Shown here in pieces: positions 1 to 6,764 of a DNA stretch of 30,014 nt (its first letter is position 1; each line of letters starts with the position of its first letter). The translations under genes and the position numbers were made by a program. The notes under the pieces were generated by a model. The model saw only the letters and a list, made by a program, of their open reading frames with translations. It was not told the origin of the DNA and did no database searches. Origin of the DNA: an uncultured Clostridia bacterium (GTDB lineage: Bacteria; Bacillota; Clostridia; Lachnospirales; Anaerotignaceae); assembly GCA_910587195.1 (NCBI GenBank), contig CAJUKL010000027.1, positions 1 through 30,014 of the forward strand, written 5' to 3'.

Positions 1-77
1 GAACACGACGGTTAAGACATAAACGGCTGATGATACTTGGTGGGGGACTGCCTGGGAAAGTAAGTGGTGGCTGGAGC
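1..77 (+). rRNA. rrf: 5S ribosomal RNA, 3' part (cut by window edge)
   Basis: The first 77 bases match the 3' two thirds of a bacterial 5S rRNA. The stretch from gaacacga through gatgatacttggtggg to gcctgggaaagtaagt carries the usual loop B/C, helix IV and helix V landmarks. The 5' third lies outside the window, so the closing helix I cannot be checked and the 3' end is good to a few bases. A tRNA follows 4 nt later, as is usual at the end of a clostridial rRNA operon. Confidence 0.85.
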
Positions 78-81
78 ATAA

Positions 82-153
82 TCCTCGATAGCTCAGCGGT
101 AGAGCATCCGGCTGTTAACCGGAGGGTCGTAGGTTCGAATCCTACTCGGGGAG
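82..153 (+). tRNA. tRNA-Asn (anticodon GTT)
   Basis: A full cloverleaf can be drawn. The acceptor tcctcga pairs with tcgggga (one G-U), the anticodon stem is tccgg/ccgga, and the loop ctgttaa holds GTT at 114-116. The T-arm contains ggttcgaatc. The discriminator is G153 and no CCA is encoded. It is the first of three tRNAs after the 5S rRNA and is probably co-transcribed with it. Confidence 0.96.
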
Positions 154-160
154 TATATAT

Positions 161-232
161 GGCCCGATGGTCAAGCGGTTAAGACACGGCCCTTTCACGG
201 CTGTAACCCGGGTTCGATTCCCGGTCGGGTCA
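161..232 (+). tRNA. tRNA-Glu (anticodon TTC)
   Basis: The acceptor ggcccga pairs with tcgggtc, and the anticodon loop ctttcac carries TTC. The T-loop is ggttcgattcc and the discriminator is A232, with no encoded CCA. It lies 7 nt after tRNA-Asn in the same cluster. Confidence 0.96.
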
Positions 233-245
233 CTTAATTTTATAT

Positions 246-317
246 GGCGCTGTAGCCAAGTGGTAAGGCAAAGGTCTGCAACACCTCTACGCATCGGTTC
301 AAATCCGATCAGCGCCT
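246..317 (+). tRNA. tRNA-Cys (anticodon GCA)
   Basis: The acceptor ggcgctg pairs perfectly with cagcgcc. The anticodon loop has GCA at 278-280 and the T-arm has ggttcaaatcc. The discriminator is T317, the base expected for cysteinyl-tRNA synthetase recognition. It is the last tRNA of the cluster. Confidence 0.96.
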
Positions 318-324
318 CTCTAAA

Positions 325-368
325 AGGTCTTGAGATTTAGTTTTTCTAAATGTTGGGGCTTTTTTTTT
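325..368 (+). terminator. Intrinsic terminator of the 5S-tRNA operon
   Basis: An imperfect stem of about 15 pairs (aggtcttga-g-atttag against ctaaat-g-ttggggctt, several G-U pairs and one G-G mismatch) closes a five-T loop. It is followed directly by a run of T at 359-368. It lies 8 nt after tRNA-Cys. Confidence 0.8.
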
Positions 369-392
369 ATAATTATAAATGATAATATAAAA

Positions 393-421
393 TTGCTAAA
401 ATGTCGATTTTTTGATAATAT
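393..421 (+). promoter_or_regulatory. Sigma-A-type promoter for the 452-1611 operon
   Basis: A -35 box TTGCTA (393-398) and a -10 box TAATAT (416-421) are separated by exactly 17 bp. They lie just past the tRNA terminator and 31 bp before the first start codon. Confidence 0.6.
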
Positions 422-451
422 GGATGTAAAAATACTGGAGATGAGTGGTCT

Positions 452-814
452 TTGAAAAAATCAGAATACATAGAGCAATTTTTGAATTTTTTGGCAGATG
501 CAGAAAGAGTTTATGATTTGGCACTAAAAGAAAAAGAAGAACAGGAAAAATTAGAAAGTGATTATATCCATGCTTTGGAATTAGAAGACTTAAATTATAG
601 AGAAAGAAGCAAATTGGCTACACAATTAAGAAATTGTTTGCGGGAACGCAGAAAAAGTAAAGATATTGTGGAAGTATTGGAGCCCATTGTGCTTTTTAAA
701 AAAGATGATATAAACAAAAAAACATTAGGAAAAATGACACAACTTTTGGGAGAAGTGCGAAAAATAGAGCGTTATCATGAAAATAGGCATTATAATAAAA
801 AAGTACAAAAATAA
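452..814 (+). CDS. Small charged helical protein of unknown function, possibly phage-derived
   Basis: This 120-residue protein is mostly alpha-helical and very rich in Glu, Lys and Arg, with no membrane segment or signal peptide. The C-terminal half (KSKDIVEVLEPIV, then LGKMTQLLGEVRKIERYHENR) recalls small proteins often seen in Firmicute prophages. That is an impression from memory and was not searched. Translation must begin at TTG 452: the only nearby ATG (441) runs into a stop after four codons, and a GGAG lies at 437-440. It is the first gene of a tight three-gene operon placed right after the tRNA cluster, a common landing site for mobile DNA. Confidence 0.65.
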   Translation: MKKSEYIEQFLNFLADAERVYDLALKEKEEQEKLESDYIHALELEDLNYRERSKLATQLRNCLRERRKSKDIVEVLEPIVLFKKDDINKKTLGKMTQLLGEVRKIERYHENRHYNKKVQK

Positions 815-829
815 TAAGGTGTTATGATT

Positions 830-1102
830 ATGGAAAAATTAAATCAATTTCAAAAGAAATTTATGGAGATGCTGGCAGAAATTCAAGATACTTGTGTACA
901 AATTGCATTGTGTCAACAAAAAGATTGCCTAGAAGATATGCTATATGATGTTACTGCGGATGTTATCATTGCAATCATGGAAAGCATAGATGGATATGGA
1001 AAATTGGATTTTATATGTAAAAATACAGGACAAACATTAAAAGAAAACTCATCTATAGAATTGCATGATATAGTGTGTGAATATATTAAGGGGGTATCAT
1101 GA
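830..1102 (+). CDS. Small acidic protein of unknown function
   Basis: A 90-residue protein with no family I recognise; it is predicted helical, with several Cys and an acidic C-terminus. Two ATG codons compete. The one at 824 sits only 2 nt after the AAGGTG ribosome-binding site (816-821), too close to be used, while the one at 830 is 8 nt away, so 830 is chosen. The stop codon overlaps the start of the next gene as ATGA (1099-1102), which shows translational coupling with the downstream acetyltransferase. A function such as a regulator or immunity partner cannot be inferred from the sequence alone. Confidence 0.6.
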   Translation: MEKLNQFQKKFMEMLAEIQDTCVQIALCQQKDCLEDMLYDVTADVIIAIMESIDGYGKLDFICKNTGQTLKENSSIELHDIVCEYIKGVS

Positions 1103-1611
1103 TGTTAAAATTAAAACCATATAAAGCTTGTGATGCAGAAACGATTATATCATGGATAAAAAATGAATATAATTTTCGACAGTGGAGTGCAGACCGATAT
1201 AAAAATTACCCGATTAGTGCCAATGATATGAATGATTATTATAATAGAGAAAAAAGTAAAAATCAAATGTGGATAATGTCAGCATATGATGAAAGCGGCA
1301 TTGTGGGACATTTTACATTACGTTTTCCAAAAAAAGAGATACAAGAAATAAGATTAGGGTTTGTTATTGTAGATGATAAAAAGAGAAGAAAAGGATATGG
1401 AAAAGAATTAGTTCAATTGGCAATTCAATATGCTTTTGATTCCATAAAAGGAAGTAAAATATCACTAGGTGTTTTTGAAAATAATATGGCAGCAATTCGT
1501 TGTTATAAATCTTGTGGATTTCAGGAAGTAAAACTGAAAAATATAGAATCTTATAAATGTATGGGAGAAATTTGGAACTGTATAGAAATGGAACGAAATT
1601 CATTGGTATAA
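1099..1611 (+). CDS. GNAT-family N-acetyltransferase (RimJ/RimL-like)
   Basis: This 170-residue protein has the GNAT fold signature. The acetyl-CoA-binding motif A is RLGFVIVDDKKRRKGYGKELV (around residues 89-109), with the R-x-x-G-x-G/A core seen as RRKGYG. It is followed by the typical helix and the C-terminal AAIRCYKSCGFQEV motif. Such enzymes transfer acetyl from acetyl-CoA to an amine on a protein N-terminus, small molecule or drug; the substrate cannot be told. The start at 1099 overlaps the preceding stop, and AAGGGGG at about 1088-1094 serves as the ribosome-binding site; ATG 1102 is an in-frame alternative. It closes the small operon after the tRNA cluster. Confidence 0.9.
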   Translation: MMLKLKPYKACDAETIISWIKNEYNFRQWSADRYKNYPISANDMNDYYNREKSKNQMWIMSAYDESGIVGHFTLRFPKKEIQEIRLGFVIVDDKKRRKGYGKELVQLAIQYAFDSIKGSKISLGVFENNMAAIRCYKSCGFQEVKLKNIESYKCMGEIWNCIEMERNSLV

Positions 1612-1666
1612 AATTACTAAAATGGTGAAAAATACATAGGAAAAAATTTGTAAAGGAGCGAAATGT

Positions 1667-3364
1667 ATGAGTCGTCTTTTTTTATTACTTACGATAGTAC
1701 AGATACTTTTTTCTTGTATTGCAGCCATTTATTTTTATAGAAGTCTAAAAGAAAAAGATTCTGTGCAATCTATCAATCAATTTGAATTTAAAAAAGAACA
1801 GGAAAAATTAAAAAAAATGCGGGAAATTCATTTGACAACTCCATTGTCAGAACAAACAAGACCCCAAGCATTGGAGGAAATTATCGGGCAAAAAGAAGGC
1901 ATTAAAGCATTAAAAACGGCACTTTGTGGCCCTAATCCACAACACGTTTTGATTTATGGCCCTCCTGGTGTGGGAAAAACTGCCGCCGCAAGATTAATAT
2001 TAGAAGAAGCCAAAAAAAATCCCCTTTCTCCTTTTGGTAATCAATCAAAATTTGTAGAGTTAGATGCAACAACTTTACGTTTTGATGAAAGAAGTATTGC
2101 TGACCCTTTAATTGGTTCTGTTCATGACCCCATTTATCAGGGGGCAGGTGCTTGCGGAATTGCTGGAATTCCACAGCCAAAGCTTGGTGCTGTTTCAGAA
2201 GCACATGGTGGTATATTGTTTATTGATGAAATTGGAGAACTACACCCTATGCAAATGAATAAACTGCTTAAGGTTTTAGAAGATAGAGTTGCAAGATTTC
2301 AAAGTGCTTATTATAATGCTTCTAATAGAAATATCCCTCCCTATATTCATGATATTTTTTTGAATGGAATCCCTGCAGATTTTCGATTAGTAGGTGCAAC
2401 AACTAGAACACCGGAGGAAATTCCACCTGCTTTACGCTCTCGCTGCATGGAAATCTATTTTGATGAATTAAAACCAGATTCTGTTGTAAAAATTGCAGAA
2501 AATGCAATCCTTAATGCGGGATTTGAAAAAAATACTACTTTATGCAAAAAAATTGCAAACTATGCCTCTAATGGTAGAGATACAGTGAATATTGTACAAG
2601 CTGCCCTTTCTCTCGCAATTTTAGAAGGTAGAACATATATTCATGAAAATGATATTAACTGGGTAGTAGAAGCAGGAAGGTATCAACCTTTGCCACAAAA
2701 AATGATTCCTAAAAAGCAAAAAGTTGGTGTTGTAAATGGTTTAGCAGTCTATGGAAATAAAGGAATTTTATTAACTTTGGAGGCATTTGTGCAAAAGGCA
2801 AAAGAGGAAAAGGGAACTTTAACTATAACAGGAATTATAGAACAGGAAACTTTAAAAACAAGACAAAGTGAAAGTAAAAGAAAAAGTAATGCAAGAGCTT
2901 CTGTTGAAAATGTTTTGACTGCTTTAGAACAATTAACAAGCCTCCCTATCAAAGAATATGATATACATGTTAATTTTACTGGTGGTGCACCCATTGATGG
3001 CCCTTCTGCTGGTGTTGCAATCTTCTGTGCTATCTATTCTGCATTATTTCGCATAAAAACAGACAATAAAACAGCTATGACAGGGGAAGTAAGCATTTAT
3101 GGTGATGTGCTGCCTGTGGGCGGTATTTTGGCAAAAATAGAAGGAGCAAGAGAAGCTGGTGCAACAAAAGTTTTGATACCAGCGGATAATTGGCAAGCAA
3201 AGTATGCAGATATGGAAATTGAAGTAAAACCAATTCGTACCCTAAAAGAAGTTATTACAGAATTATTTGATACAGAACAAAAAGAAAACAAGGATTATGC
3301 CCTTACCAACACAATCTTAACAGCTTCTTCCTTTCTTGAAAGAAAGGAAGCAAAAGAACTTTAA
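1667..3364 (+). CDS. lonB: ATP-dependent protease LonB (membrane-anchored, sporulation-type)
   Basis: A 565-residue Lon-family AAA+ protease lacking the long N-terminal domain of LonA. Residues 3-25 form a membrane segment, as in Bacillus LonB, which sits in the forespore membrane. Walker A GPPGVGKT is at 98-105 and Walker B ILFIDE at 183-188. The Ser-Lys protease dyad is Ser447 (in DGPSAG) and Lys490 (in GGILAK). In Bacillus lonB is next to lonA-ysxC; here lonA-engB lies 3.4 kb away on the opposite strand. AAAGGAG precedes ATG 1667. The last 11 residues (SFLERKEAKEL) are encoded by a copy of the dispersed palindromic repeat, so the natural C-terminus was probably altered by that repeat. It likely degrades regulatory or damaged proteins during sporulation. 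Confidence 0.93.
   Translation: MSRLFLLLTIVQILFSCIAAIYFYRSLKEKDSVQSINQFEFKKEQEKLKKMREIHLTTPLSEQTRPQALEEIIGQKEGIKALKTALCGPNPQHVLIYGPPGVGKTAAARLILEEAKKNPLSPFGNQSKFVELDATTLRFDERSIADPLIGSVHDPIYQGAGACGIAGIPQPKLGAVSEAHGGILFIDEIGELHPMQMNKLLKVLEDRVARFQSAYYNASNRNIPPYIHDIFLNGIPADFRLVGATTRTPEEIPPALRSRCMEIYFDELKPDSVVKIAENAILNAGFEKNTTLCKKIANYASNGRDTVNIVQAALSLAILEGRTYIHENDINWVVEAGRYQPLPQKMIPKKQKVGVVNGLAVYGNKGILLTLEAFVQKAKEEKGTLTITGIIEQETLKTRQSESKRKSNARASVENVLTALEQLTSLPIKEYDIHVNFTGGAPIDGPSAGVAIFCAIYSALFRIKTDNKTAMTGEVSIYGDVLPVGGILAKIEGAREAGATKVLIPADNWQAKYADMEIEVKPIRTLKEVITELFDTEQKENKDYALTNTILTASSFLERKEAKEL
3327..3364 (+). repeat. Dispersed palindromic repeat, copy 1 (inside the lonB 3' end)
   Basis: A perfect 11-bp palindrome, CTTCCTTTCTT (3327-3337) with AAGAAAGGAAG (3340-3350), is followed by the shared tail gcaaaagaactt. 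The same unit recurs near 3434, 11346, 11622, 23092 and 29968. This copy lies in the coding frame of lonB and contributes its last codons and stop. Confidence 0.8.
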
Positions 3365-3763
3365 CGACGTTTGACGGAAGTAGAACAAAAGTTGTACGAG
3401 GATGAGAAGGGAAAGCAATCGAAAAAACTTTTTTAAAAGAAAGGAAGCGAAAGAATTTTGATAGCTGTGTGTTGAAGTTGAGCGATTGTTTTAGCTGAAC
3501 GACAATGGAGCACCATACATTAAAACTTTTGTTCTGTACCGACCAGAACGAAGTGTAGACTAAAGCCATCAAGGTTCTAATTTGCTTGCAAGCGTGTTTT
3601 TAAAGATGTTTGGGGAAACTTTTCACAAGTAAAAAAAGTTTCCCCAAGAACTTCCGATTTCTGTTAAGTTCATAATAAACTATTCTTTTGACAAGCTGTG
3701 TCATTTTTGAATTTACTGCCATAATTAACTTAATGATATTATACTCTAAGGTTTTAATTTTCT
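3365..3763. repeat. Gene-free repeat/hairpin region after lonB
   Basis: No credible gene is seen in these 400 bases. A diverged second copy of the dispersed repeat starts near 3434 (aaagaaaggaagcgaaagaat, then gctgtgtgttg, which resembles the tail of the copy after glmS). Three further palindromes follow: GTTCTG/CAGAAC (3531-3549), GCTTGCAAGC (3584-3593), and a perfect 14-bp stem, TTGGGGAAACTTTT (3610-3623) with its complement at 3634-3647. The last has no T-run, so it is not a standard terminator. Confidence 0.6.
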
Positions 3764-3791
3764 TAAAAAAACCCCCTGCATTAGCAAGGGG
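3764..3791 (-). terminator. Intrinsic terminator of the FliD-like gene
   Basis: Read on the minus strand, CCCCTT and AGGGGG pair around gctaatgc and are followed by a run of seven T. It lies 10 nt past the stop codon of the minus-strand gene ending at 3801. Confidence 0.85.
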
Positions 3792-3800
3792 AATCTTTGT

Positions 3801-5096
3801 TTATACTAACATATTCATTAACAAACCAACGCTGTAGAAATTCGTTAAATTGTAAGCGCCAGAACGTGAAAAACGATGCATTAAGTTCATTGTGTCTGCA
3901 CTAGAATCTTCTTGCATTTGTTTTAAATCAGAACCAATTAATGAATTTGCGGAACGAGAAAAAGCAGTTTCAGCAGCTCTGTAAGCACCTTGTGCAAATC
4001 CATGTGTGCCGCTGATAAGGTCTTTTGTGAAATCTGGGTCTTCTTCTAATTTTTCCATGAGTTTGTCTTTATCCAAAGATAAAGAACCATCGGAGTTTTT
4101 AGTAATTCCAATTAATTCCATAGATTTTTCAGGCATAGGACCTCTTAACATCTGATTTAATTGATTTTTTACACCAGAACCTCTGCCTTCATTCGCAGAA
4201 ACTACAGATAATGCTTTGTTATATTTGTCAACGAGGTCTTTTACTGCATCTGCAATGGTGTCATTGCTTACACCAATTTTTACAGTTGCATCGCCGACAC
4301 TCTTTAAAGTCATGCTTGCTTTGCCATAGTCCAGACTAACGTTGTTGGAAGAAGAAGTAAATTCTCGTTTGTTTCCAGAGTCGTCTGTAACAGAATATTG
4401 TGCATTTTGTGCAGCATTACTTACATTGTTTAAGCCATTATCTTCTGCAAATTGTCCGCTTACGGTAAATGTATTATCTGTTCCTGTTTCTTTTGCTGTC
4501 AATTTTAAAGTGCTTTTGCCGTCTTTTACTTCTACAGATGCCCGTACGCCAATGTTTTGACGGTTGATTTCTTTTGCAACATCATTTAACATTTGACGGT
4601 TTGTTTTTCTTGCGCCATTGGTACCAACTGCACTTACATTAATGTTTGCGCTGCCTTTTGCTGTTTCAATAGAAAATTTAGCATCTTGTGTTGCTAGTCC
4701 ATTGTTTGCAAGAGCGTCAGATACATTTTGTTGTGCGGTAGCTAATTGTTGCACAGAAACATCAAAAGATTCTTCTTTTCTAAGGGTGTAATTTTTAGTT
4801 GCTGTTAAAACATCTTTATCAGAACTGTTTACAGTAAGGGTATTGTTTACGCCCGCAGAATTAACGTCACGTAAAGAATTTGCAGATGACATTAAGTCTG
4901 ACATTGCACTATTATAGTTGCGCAAAAATGTTGCAGAACCACTATTTAAAGAAGAAGTAGAACTGCCACTGGATACACTGTTAGAACTTGAATTTTTAGA
5001 TTCTAACTTATTTAATGCTTGCTGCAATTTTAATTGATTCATTGCATTTACTGAATTACTGTAATTGTTATAATAATTACTGATTCCGTTCATCAT
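3801..5096 (-). CDS. FliD-like flagellar filament cap / hook-associated protein 2
   Basis: A 431-residue, Asn/Ser-rich, low-Trp and almost Cys-free protein of the kind exported by the flagellar type III system. The central part (LTVNSSDKDVLTATKNYTLRKEESFDVSVQQLATAQ) matches the FliD N-terminal domain, where the sequence S-S-D-x-x-V-L-T-A leads into VSVxQLAxAQ. The region near the C-terminus (ADAVKDLVDKYNKALSVV) matches FliD_C. A Ser-rich linker lies at about residues 35-52. Start ATG 5096 is 8 nt from AAAGGAG; ATG 5093 is possible. No fliS, fliC or other flagellar gene is adjacent, which is unusual for fliD. It may be a true cap protein in a dispersed flagellar regulon or a FliD paralogue with another surface role. 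Confidence 0.75.
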   Translation of the reverse strand: MMNGISNYYNNYSNSVNAMNQLKLQQALNKLESKNSSSNSVSSGSSTSSLNSGSATFLRNYNSAMSDLMSSANSLRDVNSAGVNNTLTVNSSDKDVLTATKNYTLRKEESFDVSVQQLATAQQNVSDALANNGLATQDAKFSIETAKGSANINVSAVGTNGARKTNRQMLNDVAKEINRQNIGVRASVEVKDGKSTLKLTAKETGTDNTFTVSGQFAEDNGLNNVSNAAQNAQYSVTDDSGNKREFTSSSNNVSLDYGKASMTLKSVGDATVKIGVSNDTIADAVKDLVDKYNKALSVVSANEGRGSGVKNQLNQMLRGPMPEKSMELIGITKNSDGSLSLDKDKLMEKLEEDPDFTKDLISGTHGFAQGAYRAAETAFSRSANSLIGSDLKQMQEDSSADTMNLMHRFSRSGAYNLTNFYSVGLLMNMLV

Positions 5097-5155
5097 ACAA
5101 TCGTCTCCTTTCCTCTATATTTTATGCCTGAGAACAATTCATTGTCTCATTAATC

Positions 5156-5182
5156 ATATCGTCTTTTTTATGAAATCATTAA
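5156..5182 (-). promoter_or_regulatory. Possible sigma-28 (FliA/SigD) promoter of the FliD-like gene
   Basis: On the minus strand TTAA (5182-5179), a 15-bp spacer and GACGATAT (5163-5156) approximate the flagellar sigma-28 pattern TAAA-N15-GCCGATAA. The -35 box is imperfect. It lies 60 bp upstream of the start codon, a sensible distance. Confidence 0.35.
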
Positions 5183-5346
5183 TACTCTTTTTAAAAAACA
5201 TACACACTTTTCCATCTTTTGTTAAATTGAAAACAAAAATATAATATTTTTGGCAAAATGTATGTATAAAATTAAAAAATAGCTTGCTAATTATCTATTT
5301 TTGATATAAAATAGCATTGTATATTTGAATAGGAGGTGTATTTCCA

Positions 5347-5517
5347 ATGGCTCATAAAATTGGTTCTGAATGTATCGGTTGTGGTGCTTGCATGAGCGAA
5401 TGTCCAACAAACTGCATTTATGAAGATGGTGGCGTTTATGCTATCAAAGAAGCAGAATGTATTGACTGTGGTTCTTGCGCTGGCGTTTGTCCAGTTGGTG
5501 CTCCAAAAGCTGAATAA
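5347..5517 (+). CDS. 2[4Fe-4S] ferredoxin, clostridial type
   Basis: A 56-residue protein with two classical clusters: CIGCGACMSEC-P and CIDCGSCAGVC-P, each CxxCxxCxxxC-P. The motifs fall at residues 9-20 and 38-49. It is the small soluble low-potential electron carrier used by anaerobes with pyruvate:ferredoxin oxidoreductase, hydrogenase, Rnf or electron-bifurcating dehydrogenases. Residues between the clusters (NCIYEDGGVYAIKEAE) are typical of clostridial ferredoxins. A strong AGGAGGTG (5331-5338) lies 8 nt before ATG 5347. It is a single-gene unit, divergent from the FliD-like gene and closed by two hairpins. Length matches the family (about 55 residues). Confidence 0.96.
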   Translation: MAHKIGSECIGCGACMSECPTNCIYEDGGVYAIKEAECIDCGSCAGVCPVGAPKAE

Positions 5518-5533
5518 TTTTGAAATGGCTAAT

Positions 5534-5617
5534 GGCTGTCGGTTTTCCGCCAGCCTTTTGTCATTTGGAAAAATGGCTGACTTCTTTTATATCAAAAAGA
5601 AATCAGCCATTTTTTTA
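5534..5617. terminator. Tandem terminator after ferredoxin, second hairpin bidirectional
   Basis: The first hairpin is GGCTGTCGG (5534-5542), loop tttt, CCGCCAGCC (5547-5555), then TTTT. The second is AATGGCTGA (5572-5580) with TCAGCCATT (5603-5611), followed by T on the plus strand and by TTTTT on the minus strand. The second can therefore also stop the convergent spore-protein gene ending at 5637. The arm aatggctg occurs twice (5531 and 5573), so alternative pairings are possible. Confidence 0.75.
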
Positions 5618-5636
5618 TCAAAATCAAAAGATGTTA

Positions 5637-5861
5637 TTAGCCTTGTGTTTTTCCAGCCATTGCTTTTTCTTGTGCTTCAATCATTTTTTTAACCATATAG
5701 CCGCCAACATATCCATTTTGTGCGGAAGTTAAATCTCCATTATAACCCTTTTTTAAAGGTACACCAATTTCACTTGCTACTTCAAACTTATATTGTTCTA
5801 ATGCTGCCTTTGCTTCTGGCACATTGATTTTATTACTAGATTTATTATTTGTCCCTGACAT
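5637..5861 (-). CDS. Alpha/beta-type small acid-soluble spore protein
   Basis: A 74-residue SASP that coats and protects DNA in the dormant spore and is degraded at germination. The germination protease site is seen as KFEVASEIGV (residues 25-34), with cleavage expected after the Glu of SEIG. The DNA-binding C-terminal helix region NGYVGGYMVKKMIEAQE is characteristic. An AGGAGG-type ribosome-binding site precedes ATG 5861, and a sigma-G promoter lies upstream at 5904-5932. This is the clearest evidence that the organism forms endospores. Monocistronic, facing the ferredoxin gene. Confidence 0.95.
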   Translation of the reverse strand: MSGTNNKSSNKINVPEAKAALEQYKFEVASEIGVPLKKGYNGDLTSAQNGYVGGYMVKKMIEAQEKAMAGKTQG

Positions 5862-5903
5862 AATGTCCTCCTTATAAATGTAATTTATTTTGTATTACAC
5901 TTC

Positions 5904-5932
5904 TAGTATGACACAGTCTTTTGGTTTTATGC
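5904..5932 (-). promoter_or_regulatory. Sigma-G (forespore) promoter of the SASP gene
   Basis: On the minus strand GCATA (5932-5928) and CATACTA (5910-5904) are separated by 17 bp. These match the sigma-G/sigma-F consensus boxes seen before SASP genes in Bacillus and Clostridium. Confidence 0.85.
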
Positions 5933-5942
5933 TAGGAACATA

Positions 5943-6128
5943 TTACCAGCTCTGTTTTGGCAAGATTGCCCAAAGCACCATATAAATAATGAGTGGGTAA
6001 AAGCGGAACATGAGTACCAAAAGTATAAAAATAATTCTGACAATAGAAGGCTCAAAATGAAAGGTTTCTGCAATTCCGCCACAAACACCGCCTAATTTTT
6101 TATTTGTTTCAGACAAATAAAATTTCAT
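5943..6128 (-). CDS. PspC-domain small membrane protein
   Basis: A 61-residue protein consisting of a PspC domain. The N-terminal cap KFYLSETNKKLGGVCGGIAETFHFEPSIVRI is followed by one long hydrophobic helix (about residues 31-55). PspC proteins take part in envelope-stress responses, but stand-alone short forms like this one have no assigned role. AAAGGAGTG precedes ATG 6128. The gene begins only 14 nt after the engB terminator hairpin, so it needs either read-through or a promoter inside engB. Confidence 0.88.
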   Translation of the reverse strand: MKFYLSETNKKLGGVCGGIAETFHFEPSIVRIIFILLVLMFRFYPLIIYMVLWAILPKQSW

Positions 6129-6141
6129 AAAAACACTCCTT

Positions 6142-6176
6142 TTTAAAAGGATTTGAAAGTTTTGCTCTCAAATCCT
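6142..6176 (-). terminator. Terminator hairpin overlapping the engB stop codon
   Basis: On the minus strand AGGATTTGA (6176-6168) contains the last codons and stop of engB and pairs with TCAAATCCT (6156-6148), followed by TTTT. The T-run is short, so read-through into pspC is plausible. Confidence 0.6.
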
Positions 6177-6764
6177 GCTTTCTTTTAAGAAAGCGTCAAT
6201 CTGTTCCCATAATTCTGTTACACCTGTTTTGGCTGTACTAGAAAATGCAATCAATTTATCTTGCTCTGATAAAGCTAATGTTTTTCGAATCATACTTAAA
6301 TGTTTTGGAATTTGACTTCTGTTTAATTTGTCTGCTTTTGTGGCAACAATTATCATCGGATAATGATAATGTTTTAACCAGTCATACATCATAATATCAT
6401 TTTTGCCAGGTTCATGCCGAATATCAATTAATAAAATAATGCCAGAAAGAGATTCTCTTTTTTGTAGATAGCTTTCTACCATGACACCCCATTTTTGAAT
6501 TTCTGTTTTAGAGGCTTTTGCATAACCATAACCGGGTAAGTCTACAACATAAATTTTATCATTAACATTGTAAAAATTGATGGTTCTTGTTTTTCCGGGT
6601 TGGGAACTTGTCCGGGCTAATGCTTTTCTGTTGAGAATGGCATTAATAAGTGTGGATTTCCCAACGTTAGATTTTCCGACAAAGGCAATTTCTGGTTTAT
6701 TATCACTTGGATATTGCGCAAAAGTAACGCCAACTGCTGCTAATGAGGATTTTTTTACTTCCAT
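6168..6764 (-). CDS. engB: Ribosome biogenesis GTPase EngB (YsxC/YihA)
   Basis: A 198-residue TrmE-Era-EngA-EngB-family GTPase needed for assembly of the large ribosomal subunit. The G motifs are intact: G1 GKSNVGKS (30-37), the switch region KTRTINFY, G3 DLPG (75-78), G4 TKAD (142-145) and G5 FSSTAKTG. Length is standard. It overlaps the end of lonA by 10 nt and is translationally coupled to it; the lonA-engB (lonA-ysxC) pair is conserved in Firmicutes. The 3' end runs into a palindrome (gctttcttttaagaaagc, 6178-6195) related in sequence to the dispersed repeat family. Confidence 0.96.
   Translation of the reverse strand: MEVKKSSLAAVGVTFAQYPSDNKPEIAFVGKSNVGKSTLINAILNRKALARTSSQPGKTRTINFYNVNDKIYVVDLPGYGYAKASKTEIQKWGVMVESYLQKRESLSGIILLIDIRHEPGKNDIMMYDWLKHYHYPMIIVATKADKLNRSQIPKHLSMIRKTLALSEQDKLIAFSSTAKTGVTELWEQIDAFLKESRI

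Noticed and set aside
3365..3700. Possible eroded coding sequence after lonB
   Set aside because: All frames are interrupted and nothing recognisable translates; the region is better explained by repeat copies and hairpins.
5420..5732. Two plus-strand frames of 70 and 90 codons overlapping the ferredoxin end and terminators
   Set aside because: They overlap a certain ferredoxin gene or run through two terminator hairpins and into the antisense of the spore-protein gene; composition is that of shadow frames.
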